A program made the translations under genes and the position numbers. Positions 27,401-33,919 of a stretch of DNA of 64,000 nucleotides are shown piece by piece (within the stretch, counting starts at the first letter, position 1; the number at the start of each line of letters is the position of its first letter). The notes below the pieces were generated by a model. It did no database searches. It had not been told where the DNA came from and worked only from the letters and a program-made list of their open reading frames with translations. Source of the stretch: Flavobacterium sp. SUN052 (GTDB taxonomy: Bacteria; Bacteroidota; Bacteroidia; Flavobacteriales; Flavobacteriaceae); NCBI RefSeq assembly GCF_028867935.1, contig NZ_JAPQNS010000007.1, positions 310,001 through 374,000 of the forward strand, written 5' to 3'.

Positions 27401-27478
27401 GAAATCGGCAATGGCCTCGACAACAATTTCTATCCCCGCCCACGCATTATTTCGGCGGGTCTGAATCTGGACTTTTAA
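24422..27478 (+). CDS. SusC/RagA family TonB-dependent outer-membrane receptor
   Basis: 1018 residues. A signal peptide (hydrophobic core about 28-44) is followed by a carboxypeptidase-regulatory-like domain (VTGTVKETDGTPLPGVTVQVKG), the TonB box region, the plug with VVVVGYGTQRRKDLTGAI and the SusC-specific pattern IRGGSSLNASNDPLFVIDGVP, then a beta barrel ending in Phe (LNLDF). It imports an oligosaccharide or similar ligand across the outer membrane using TonB energy, with the SusD lipoprotein encoded 4 bases downstream. The 236-base upstream gap should hold the promoter; no exact TAnnTTTG was found there. Confidence 0.93.
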   Translation: MKAFYATLQNKVPPQFFSTSTPSVKSLFFFALALLLFAGNHAVVAQGTTVTGTVKETDGTPLPGVTVQVKGTTRGTNTDIDGKYQVTGVEPGTSLIFSFIGKTPQEVAVGNQSTVDVTLADDSKSLQEVVVVGYGTQRRKDLTGAIASISAEEFQKGNIVNPEQLVAGKLAGVQITPPSGQPGGGSTIRIRGGSSLNASNDPLFVIDGVPVDNQGIIGASNPLSLINPNDIETFTILKDASAAAIYGARAANGVVLITTKKGRIGDQTRVSFSTQGSLSINSKQLSTLNATEFTNLVNQIGNDEQKALLTTGTTPGTTTNWQDQIFRQSLSTDNNLSVTGAFKNVPYRVSGGYLSQNGTLKTSNFQRVSGSIGLSPRFLNDNLRVDINLKGSLIKNRFADQGAIGAAVFFDPTKPVYSGNESYGGFYEWLTPTGIPNPQATRNPLGMLYNKQDRTTVQRSIGNIQFDYRLPFLTGLRANLNLGYDISKSEGLNFTPAYAATQFVQGGNGGQSQESSSTRNNKTLEFYLNYVKDLNTSNRIDVTAGYSYQDFIRDNPSYTNFRANGTDTIAAAGVPFRTQYTLLAFFGRVNYTLKDRYVLTATVRRDATSRFGPDSRWGTFPALGLSWSIKDEPFLKNIKALTALKLRLGYGVTGQQDLTNLASDYAYLPRYTISDPTAQYFLGNQYIRTLRAEGYDANLKWEETQAINAAVDFAFFDGRLGGSIDVYQKNTRDLLATIPVAAGTNLTNQVLTNVGNLRNRGIEVAINTNPIRREGMNLDVNFNVTYNENEITNLTRVPVPNDPGIQVGAITGGTGNFAQIQTVGYPINTFYVLRQVYGENGVPVEGVYEDRNGDGQITVDDRVRYQSSNPKMLLGFTTQFTYGKLNAGLVLRGNVGNYVYNNTRANASSYTSFVNSLGFLSNGLENVLTTNFTRPQYFSDYYVENASFVRLDNLNVGYNFGNVFGFGQRKTTLRASLTAQNLFVITKYTGLDPEIGNGLDNNFYPRPRIISAGLNLDF

Positions 27479-27482
27479 TAAC

Positions 27483-29078
27483 ATGAATCCTTTCAAAAAA
27501 ATAGCCACCCTGAGCGCGCTCACGGCCACACTGATGGTGTCGTCATGCGTGAACGACCTGGATCGAGTGCCGGTATACGATGTAACATCGGCCTCCGTTT
27601 ATGCCGACCCGGCTAATTATAAGGCCGTTTTGAGCCGCCTGTATTCTACGCTTGCTGTAACAGGCCAGCAGGGCCCGGCGGGTAAACCTGATATTTTAGG
27701 GGTCGACGAAGGTACCTCCAGTTACGTCCGTTTATTGTGGACACTGCAGGAATTACCAACCGATGAAGCTGTAATTGGCTGGAATGACCAGACCATTCAG
27801 GATTTCCACGCCATGCGCTGGTCCTCGTCCGACGGCTTTATTGCGGCTATGTATAACCGCCTGTTTTACCTGATTGCAGCCTCAAACGAATTCATTCGGG
27901 AAACTACCGATGAACGGTTGGCAAGCCGGAATATTTCGGGGCAGGATGCAACAAACGCCCGCATATTTCGGGCCGAAGCCCGGTTCTTGCGGGCGTTAGC
28001 TTACTATCATGCCATTGATCTGTTTGGAAATGTGCCTTTTGTGACCGAAGCCGATGCACCAGGAGCATTTTTACCCCGTCAGGGAACACGCCAAGAGTTG
28101 TTCACGTACGTTGAGTCGGAACTAAAAGCTATTGAAACCGAACTGGCCGCTCCTAAACAGGCTGAGTACGGCCGCGCAGACCGGGTTGCCGCCTGGGCTT
28201 TGTTGTCAAAGCTATATCTGAACGCGCAAGTTTACACAGGCACAGCACGCTGGAACGACGTCGTTACCTACACCAGCAAGGTGATTACCGCTAATGCCTA
28301 CACGCTGGAGCCAACCTACGCCAATTTGTTTCTGGCCGATAACAATACGTCTAAGGAAACGATTCTATCGATCAATTTCGATGGTTTGTATACCAAAACC
28401 TATGGGGGTACCACATTTCTGGTTCACGCCCCTATTGGCGGTTCAATGCCTGCCAACCAGTTTGGGGTGAGTAGTGGTTGGGCGGGTTTGCGCACGACTA
28501 GCGCCTTCGTCAGCCAGTTTGCCGACCCAACAGGTGCCACCGACAAGCGGGCGATGTTTTACACAGATGGACAAAGTCTGGCCATTAACGACATCACCCG
28601 GTTTACGGATGGGTATGCGATCACGAAATTCAAGAACGTAACGCAGGCTGGTCGGCCCGGCAGCGACCCGGCTGGCGAGTTTGTGGATACAGATTTCCCC
28701 CTGTTCCGACTAGCCGATGTGTACCTGATGTATGCGGAAGCCGTTGTTCGGGGAGGAACGGGTGGCAGTGCTACCAACGCCCTGAATTATGTAAACCTTG
28801 TCCGTCAGCGAGCTTATGGTGGCACAACGGGTAACATCACTTCCGCCCAGCTGACAACTGACTTCATTTTGTCGGAGCGGGCTCGTGAACTGTATTGGGA
28901 AACTACCCGCCGGACCGATTTAATTCGGTATGGTCGCTTCACCGAAGGTACTTATCTGTGGCCGTTTAAGGGTGGTGTGGCAGCTGGCCGGGCGGTCGAA
29001 GCTTACCGCAACGTGTATCCTATTCCGGCAACGGATCTGGTGGCAAACCCAAACTTGAAACAGAATACGGGTTATTAA
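27483..29078 (+). CDS. SusD/RagB family nutrient-binding lipoprotein
   Basis: 531 residues with a lipoprotein leader ending MVSSC. The N-terminal TPR-like helices and C-terminal ligand region are typical of SusD_RagB: FRAEARFLRALAYYHAIDLFGNVPFV and, near the end, LSERARELYWETTRRTDLIRYGRF. It forms the surface lid over the SusC channel. No glycoside hydrolase lies nearby, so the glycan cannot be guessed from enzymes, only from the SusE-like partner downstream. Confidence 0.93.
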   Translation: MNPFKKIATLSALTATLMVSSCVNDLDRVPVYDVTSASVYADPANYKAVLSRLYSTLAVTGQQGPAGKPDILGVDEGTSSYVRLLWTLQELPTDEAVIGWNDQTIQDFHAMRWSSSDGFIAAMYNRLFYLIAASNEFIRETTDERLASRNISGQDATNARIFRAEARFLRALAYYHAIDLFGNVPFVTEADAPGAFLPRQGTRQELFTYVESELKAIETELAAPKQAEYGRADRVAAWALLSKLYLNAQVYTGTARWNDVVTYTSKVITANAYTLEPTYANLFLADNNTSKETILSINFDGLYTKTYGGTTFLVHAPIGGSMPANQFGVSSGWAGLRTTSAFVSQFADPTGATDKRAMFYTDGQSLAINDITRFTDGYAITKFKNVTQAGRPGSDPAGEFVDTDFPLFRLADVYLMYAEAVVRGGTGGSATNALNYVNLVRQRAYGGTTGNITSAQLTTDFILSERARELYWETTRRTDLIRYGRFTEGTYLWPFKGGVAAGRAVEAYRNVYPIPATDLVANPNLKQNTGY

Positions 29079-29118
29079 ACTGGTCTCATTGTCATTGAAA
29101 CTTGAAACACTAATCAAC

Positions 29119-30156
29119 ATGCAACGTATAACACTCTATAGTTTTTTCGCGCTTTGCTCCCTGCTGCTGGTATGGGGTTGCGAAAAAGACGAGCAACAAT
29201 TAGTCCTTCAACCACAGGGCACTATTACGGCTACCCCTAGCTCAACATCGGTGGTACTGACTACTACGGGTTCAGGGACAAACGCACTCGGCGTGACCTG
29301 GACCCCTGTAGATTACGGCGTTCCAGTGGCGGTGAATTATGCCATTCAGTTCGACAAAGTAGGCAATCAGTTCAAAGCCCCCGTGGAAATCAGTGCGGGG
29401 ACAAGCACTTCGGTCAGCATCTCCGGTACTGATTTGAATGCGGCCTTATTGAAATTGGGCCTCGTAGGCGGCATTCCAGGACAGGTAGAGATGCGGGTTC
29501 GGGCGGGTATCAACCGCCCCAACGATCAGCCCGGCCAGTTTCAGTACTCGGCCGCAACGGTGTTGAACGCTACCCCTATCACAACGATATCGTATTTGTA
29601 CGTACCCGGCGCTTACCAGAACTGGGCACCAGAAAATGCGCCTAGCCTGATTTCACCAACAAGCGACGGAAATTACGAAGGATACATTTATATCGGGGCG
29701 GCTTCGGAGTTCAAAATCACCTCGGTGCCAGCCTGGTCTGGTACGGCCTACGGCGTTGGGGCCACTGCGGATAAATTATCAACAACGGGCGATAACCTGA
29801 AAATAGCTACCCCAGGATATTATCTCTTTCGGGTAAATACTACAGGCTTAACCTGGAGTGCGGTACCAACGAAATGGGGAATTATCGGAGCAGCTACGCC
29901 TACCAATTGGGATGCCAGCACACCCATGGCGTACGACGCAACCTCGGGCACATGGAAAATTGATGTTGCGTTGAAACAGGACGAATTAAAATTCCGCGCC
30001 AATGATGCCTGGGATCTAAACTTTGGCGACAACGACGCCAATGGAACGCTGGAAGCAGGGGGTGCCAACATAAAAGTACCATCAGCAGGTAACTACACAG
30101 TGGAATTAGATCTGCGGAAAGCAGGTAGCTACACCTACAAGCTGACGAAGAAGTAG
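29119..30156 (+). CDS. SusE/SusF-like outer-membrane lipoprotein
   Basis: 345 residues from ATG 29119, whose leader ends in the lipobox LVWGC. The N-terminal part resembles the SusE family domain (GTNALGVTWTP, YAIQFDKVGNQF), and the C-terminal part shows two SusE/SusF-type carbohydrate-binding modules (YVPGAYQNWAPENAP and WGIIGAATPTNWDAST). In characterised cases such modules bind starch or maltodextrin at the cell surface, so the SusC-SusD-SusE set here may take up alpha-glucans. It is the last gene of the set, with a long hairpin downstream. Confidence 0.85.
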   Translation: MQRITLYSFFALCSLLLVWGCEKDEQQLVLQPQGTITATPSSTSVVLTTTGSGTNALGVTWTPVDYGVPVAVNYAIQFDKVGNQFKAPVEISAGTSTSVSISGTDLNAALLKLGLVGGIPGQVEMRVRAGINRPNDQPGQFQYSAATVLNATPITTISYLYVPGAYQNWAPENAPSLISPTSDGNYEGYIYIGAASEFKITSVPAWSGTAYGVGATADKLSTTGDNLKIATPGYYLFRVNTTGLTWSAVPTKWGIIGAATPTNWDASTPMAYDATSGTWKIDVALKQDELKFRANDAWDLNFGDNDANGTLEAGGANIKVPSAGNYTVELDLRKAGSYTYKLTKK

Positions 30157-30173
30157 TGAGCAGTTGATAGTAG

Positions 30174-30246
30174 GCAGTAGCAGCAAGCAGTTGGCTGATG
30201 CGAGAGTGGTTTTGTTTTGCATCAGCCAACTGCTTGCTGCTACTGC
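30174..30246. repeat. Perfect 28-bp-arm inverted repeat between convergent genes
   Basis: Arms 30174-30201 and 30219-30246 are perfectly complementary around a 17-base loop. The wider element is made of GCAGTAG/GCAGCAAGCAGT words, also seen downstream of ispG at 45049-45090. It lies between the stops of the SusE-like gene and the aldolase gene, so it may terminate both. Confidence 0.85.
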
Positions 30247-30268
30247 TCACTGCTACTGCCTACTGCAA

Positions 30269-31030
30269 CTAACTACGCCCTTTCATAAAATCTCCGGCGG
30301 CTGACTTTAACAAGCCAGCAAACGAGTTTAGGCAGAACAAAACGCCCCGGTCAATGAGTGTTTTAGCCTGATCGCCACTTGCCGCTGTGGTACCCACAAC
30401 CAGCCCGGCGGCTTTTATCTTTTCAACTACGCCACCAATTGTCTTTCTGACTTCATCGTGGCCAGGGCCATCGTAGTAACCCATGCTCATGGCCAAATCG
30501 CGGGGGCTGATCACGAACCCATCGACTCCGTCAATTTTTAGCATATCATCCAGATTGTCAACGGCTTCTTTATCTTCAATCATGGGAAGTACCAGCGTTT
30601 GGTCGTTGGCGAAGGATACATACTCCCCCTGACTCATAGTACCCAGCAAATAATCAGCTGATCGAACGGGGCCAAGACCGCGCTCGCCCATGGGTGGATA
30701 TTTCACTGCTCTTACCAGAGATTCGACATCGGCAGCTGTTTTAAGCCCGGGCATCATTATTCCCATCACACCCGCATCTAAAAACTGGAGTATCAGCTTG
30801 GGATCGTTGGCACGAACCCTGGCAAGGGGCGTAATGCCGCTCCCTTCGCAGGCTCGCACAATATCAGGAATCTGGGCGGTCGAAACGGAGCTATGCTCGC
30901 CGTCGATCATGTAAAAATCTAGCCCCGAAAAGCCGCATAACTCGGCCACTGTAGCATCGGTGGTATTAGAAATTATGCCCAAAACGGGCTGGCCATTTTT
31001 TAGCCGGGTCTTAACAGTGTTCTCGCGCAT
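30269..31030 (-). CDS. HpcH/HpaI family class II aldolase
   Basis: A 253-residue TIM-barrel metal-dependent aldolase of the HpaI/GarL/RhmA group. These cleave 2-keto-3-deoxy sugar acids or 4-hydroxy-2-oxoheptanedioate to pyruvate plus an aldehyde. Visible marks are FYMIDGEHSSVS with the catalytic His, GIMMPGLKTAADVESLVRA, GERGLGPVRSADY and LPMIEDKEAVDNLDDML, whose Glu is a metal ligand with the Asp in ISPRDLAMSMG. It stands alone between a Sus set and a small gene, so its substrate is not indicated. Confidence 0.88.
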   Translation of the reverse strand: MRENTVKTRLKNGQPVLGIISNTTDATVAELCGFSGLDFYMIDGEHSSVSTAQIPDIVRACEGSGITPLARVRANDPKLILQFLDAGVMGIMMPGLKTAADVESLVRAVKYPPMGERGLGPVRSADYLLGTMSQGEYVSFANDQTLVLPMIEDKEAVDNLDDMLKIDGVDGFVISPRDLAMSMGYYDGPGHDEVRKTIGGVVEKIKAAGLVVGTTAASGDQAKTLIDRGVLFCLNSFAGLLKSAAGDFMKGRS

Positions 31031-31040
31031 CTAGTCTACT

Positions 31041-31057
31041 GAGTGAAAGAGCAAAAG
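31041..31057 (+). repeat. Dispersed 17-base repeat, copy 2
   Basis: GAGTGAAAGAGCAAAAG matches the minus strand at 23601-23617 exactly. It lies just upstream of the aldolase start, in its leader region. Confidence 0.6.
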
Positions 31058-31183
31058 TCGGATTCTTCGCTCACTTTTGGAAATAGATGTTCGTTCATGT
31101 TTTTGGTAGTGTAGCTACTTGAGAATGACACCCATTTCAGGGGCATGTATATGACTGACAAGGCAAGTAATTGTTTACAAAAA

Positions 31184-31432
31184 CTAATCGAACTCATGCC
31201 GTTCCGCAGTGGCCCGCCAGTCGGCATCCATCTCGGCAAAACGCCGGGCAACCTGCTCTAAAAACGGCGCATCAACCAAATTTGGCAATTCGGCAGGGTC
31301 AAGCACATCCATTTCGCTAATTTTGTAGGTTTGCTCGAGCAGGCCCGCTTCAATTTTCAGAATGTACTTGTTGTTCCAGGCATACAATCCAATGCGGAAA
31401 TGCGGATGCGGAATGTCGTTGAGGTAGCGCAT
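31184..31432 (-). CDS. Small conserved hypothetical protein
   Basis: 82 residues from ATG 31432 (MRYLNDIPHPHFRIGLYAWNN). The frame is open upstream to a TTG at 31480, but a TAnnTTTG element at 31451-31458 lies within that extension, so the shorter form is preferred. The sequence has a beta-then-helix look (YAWNNKYILKIEAG, then an acidic helix) without membrane segments. I recognise no domain. Confidence 0.65.
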   Translation of the reverse strand: MRYLNDIPHPHFRIGLYAWNNKYILKIEAGLLEQTYKISEMDVLDPAELPNLVDAPFLEQVARRFAEMDADWRATAERHEFD

Positions 31433-31450
31433 AAATTCCTGAAGAAGCCA

Positions 31451-31458
31451 CAAAGGTA
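31451..31458 (-). promoter_or_regulatory. TAnnTTTG element of small hypothetical gene
   Basis: The minus strand reads TACCTTTG, 18 bases before the ATG at 31432. Confidence 0.55.
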
Positions 31459-31605
31459 TTTGAATTCGTAAATGGCCCAAATACCTCTTAATCCCAAAAA
31501 TGACCTTATTTTTACGGTTATAACCAGAAAAATAAGGCTAAATTTTCGATTAGCCATTCCATAGTGCCGGTTATCTACTGGTCGATACGGCCTCATCAAT
31601 TCATT

Positions 31606-32652
31606 ATGCATCCTCCGTTCACGAGCTTACGATTTCGTTATCTATCACTCATTTTCTGCTATGCATTAGTCCTCTCCTGTTCGAACGATAAAACTGACGA
31701 AGCGGCTCAATTCTTTTTGAGAGGCAATGTACAGCTTCAAAAGCGGGAATATCGCGAGGCAATCCGGTACTATACCGAAGCCATTGGAAAGAAGGGCGAT
31801 TTTGCGGATGCCTACAGCAACCGGGGTCTCGCTCGTTTCCGTAACGGCGACCGTGAGGGAGCCCTCGCCGATTATACAAAAGCCATTCAGACGGATCCTG
31901 ATTTTGAAGCCGCTTATTTCAATCGTGCTGAAGTGCTGCTCGACACGGGAGATCCAGCCAGTAGTTTGACCGACTTGCAGCGTATTGAAAAAACCTACCG
32001 CGACTCTACCTTTTACCAGACCCGCCTGGGCGATGCGTATGTGCGGTTGAACAACCCCTCGATGGCACAGGTAGCCTACGACAAGGCCATCCAGCTAAAC
32101 CCAAAAAATGCCGAAGCCCTAACAAACAGAGGGGCCTTATTTTTCAATCAGAAACAGTACGAAGCTGCCGACGCCGACATCAGCGCAGCCCTGAAAATCA
32201 ACCCGGACCAACCCGAAGCCCTTAACAACAAAAGCTTGCTGTTAGCCCGTGAATCGCGCTTTAAGGAGGCTTTGCGGTTTGTAGACCGAGCGTTATCAGA
32301 GCAAACTGGCCAGCCTTACTACCTTAACAATAAGGCGTATTTATTGCTCATGCTCAACCGCCCCGACGAAGCCCTGCCCCTACTCCGGGAGTCGCTCCGG
32401 CGCGACGATACTAACGCGTGGGCACACCGAAATCTTGGGCTCTATTTTCTGAATAAGAAGCAATCAGCCGAAGCACTGCCAGAGTTTCTACGCGCCGAAA
32501 AACTCGATGCTTCCGTCGATCAACTGTATTTTTATCTGGGTCAAACCTACTTCACCACCGGTAACCGTGCCAAAGCCTGCGAAGCGTGGTCACGGGGAAG
32601 CACAGCAGGCGATGAACTGGCGAAGAAAGCTAAAACAACAAATTGTCAGTGA
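31606..32652 (+). CDS. TPR-repeat lipoprotein
   Basis: 348 residues from ATG 31606 (14 codons into the open frame). The leader ends ALVLSC, so a lipoprotein is likely. It carries about eight tetratricopeptide repeats, such as AIRYYTEAIGKKGDFADAYSNRGLA and AQVAYDKAIQLNPKNAEALTNRGAL. TPR arrays serve as protein-binding scaffolds; no specific partner can be named. The following nucleosidase gene begins 14 bases after the stop. Confidence 0.88.
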   Translation: MHPPFTSLRFRYLSLIFCYALVLSCSNDKTDEAAQFFLRGNVQLQKREYREAIRYYTEAIGKKGDFADAYSNRGLARFRNGDREGALADYTKAIQTDPDFEAAYFNRAEVLLDTGDPASSLTDLQRIEKTYRDSTFYQTRLGDAYVRLNNPSMAQVAYDKAIQLNPKNAEALTNRGALFFNQKQYEAADADISAALKINPDQPEALNNKSLLLARESRFKEALRFVDRALSEQTGQPYYLNNKAYLLLMLNRPDEALPLLRESLRRDDTNAWAHRNLGLYFLNKKQSAEALPEFLRAEKLDASVDQLYFYLGQTYFTTGNRAKACEAWSRGSTAGDELAKKAKTTNCQ

Positions 32653-32666
32653 AATCTCATTCAATC

Positions 32667-33494
32667 ATGACCACCCGCGCACTCACTATTTTCTTCCTAT
32701 TGACAACGTTGACTATCTACGCTCAATCACCGCCACCGCACCGTATTACCGCCCTTCTAGGTGCCTTTGGCGCGGAGGTTGCCTTAGTAAAACAAACCCT
32801 GAGCAATCCCAAATCGCTTAGCCTTAATGGCATTGAGTTCACCACGGGCCGCATTGGCAATCAGGATGTTGTTGTGGCAGAAACGGGCATTGGCAAAGTG
32901 AATGCGGCCATGACAACGACTTTGCTGCTGCATCATTTTCAGCCCCAGCGGGTCATTTTCACCGGCATTGCAGGGGGCACCAACCCCGACCTGCAACCGG
33001 GCGATATTGTGATTGGGAGCCAGATTGCCCACCACGATTTCAACTCGCTGAGCATGATGGCCGAACCCACCACCCGCACCCTGAATCCGCTCACCAAAAC
33101 ACTAAATCCGCTGTATTTTCGAGCCGACTCCATACTGTTGAAGCGAGCTACACAGGTAATAACCGGCGTGCAGTTTGAAGGTATTCCGCTGGCCAACGGG
33201 CAACTCTCAACCCGACCAGTGCGGGTAATGGTCGGCACTATTGTTACGGGCGATCAATTTGTATCTTCGGCTTCTAAAGTGGCCCAGCTTCGCGCTGACT
33301 TCAAAGCCGATGCGACCGAAATGGAGGGAGCCGCTGTAGCCCAGGTTTGCTACCAGATGGGTACTCCCCTACTCGTGATCCGATCCCTCAGCGACCGTGC
33401 CGATGCCGAAGCCGCCGTAGCCATTCGCGCCTTCTACCCTACAGCCGCCCGCAATTCAGCTAAATTGGTACTGGCGTTAGTGAAAGGGTTGTAA
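32667..33494 (+). CDS. Exported 5'-methylthioadenosine/S-adenosylhomocysteine nucleosidase-like protein
   Basis: 275 residues from ATG 32667. Residues 1-20 form a signal peptide (TIFFLLTTLTIYAQ), unusual because MTA/SAH nucleosidases are normally cytoplasmic. The phosphorylase/nucleosidase fold is clear: GAFGAEVALVK with the catalytic Glu aligned to E. coli Glu12, GIGKVNAAMTT, FTGIAGGTNPDLQPGDIVIG, TEMEGAAVAQ and SLSDRAD with the catalytic Asp. It probably cleaves adenine from a nucleoside in the periplasm, which would make it a purine-salvage rather than methyl-cycle enzyme; that is inference. Confidence 0.87.
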   Translation: MTTRALTIFFLLTTLTIYAQSPPPHRITALLGAFGAEVALVKQTLSNPKSLSLNGIEFTTGRIGNQDVVVAETGIGKVNAAMTTTLLLHHFQPQRVIFTGIAGGTNPDLQPGDIVIGSQIAHHDFNSLSMMAEPTTRTLNPLTKTLNPLYFRADSILLKRATQVITGVQFEGIPLANGQLSTRPVRVMVGTIVTGDQFVSSASKVAQLRADFKADATEMEGAAVAQVCYQMGTPLLVIRSLSDRADAEAAVAIRAFYPTAARNSAKLVLALVKGL

Positions 33495-33511
33495 AAGGTG
33501 CCAGCACTACC

Positions 33512-33835
33512 CTACAAACTGTCCCGCATCTTGATCAGAAACGCTTTCAGGCTTTCCAGCTTCTCGATGTACTGGTGGTTTACATCTTTCCGGCTGCCCT
33601 TATTTTGCAGGTAATCACGTGCCGCAGGCAGTTTGAAGCCTTTAGTCTCCACCAGATCGAAGATCTCACGAATATGGTCAATGTCGGCCTGGGTATAGAT
33701 GCGGTCCCCAGCTTTACTTTTCTTCGGTTTCAGGCTCGGAAACTCCTTTTCATAGAACCGGAGTTTCGACGTGTTCACCTCAAACATGTCGGCGACCTCG
33801 CGAATGGTGTAATATAACTTACCGATGTTTTGCAT
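33512..33835 (-). CDS. MerR family transcriptional regulator
   Basis: 107 residues. A MerR winged helix-turn-helix at the N-terminus (YYTIREVADMFEVNTSKLRFYEKEF) is followed by a short dimerisation helix (EKLESLKAFLIKMRDSL). No effector domain and no Cys residues for metal sensing are present, so the ligand is unknown or absent. It is divergent from alaS, whose start lies 84 bases away, a conserved-looking arrangement that may be coincidental. Confidence 0.88.
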   Translation of the reverse strand: MQNIGKLYYTIREVADMFEVNTSKLRFYEKEFPSLKPKKSKAGDRIYTQADIDHIREIFDLVETKGFKLPAARDYLQNKGSRKDVNHQYIEKLESLKAFLIKMRDSL

Positions 33836-33888
33836 AGCGAAATTGATAGGAACGCGGATGATACGCCTTCCTATCCATCATTTTCCTG

Positions 33889-33896
33889 TAAATTTG
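33889..33896 (+). promoter_or_regulatory. TAnnTTTG element of alaS
   Basis: TAAATTTG lies 23 bases before the ATG at 33920. Confidence 0.6.
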
Positions 33897-33919
33897 CGGA
33901 ATCATAAGCATTGCACAGC

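Noticed and set aside
31036..31251. Minus-strand 71-codon open frame overlapping the small hypothetical gene
   Set aside because: Different frame, low-complexity membrane-like end, and the 31184-31432 frame has a promoter and regular protein composition.
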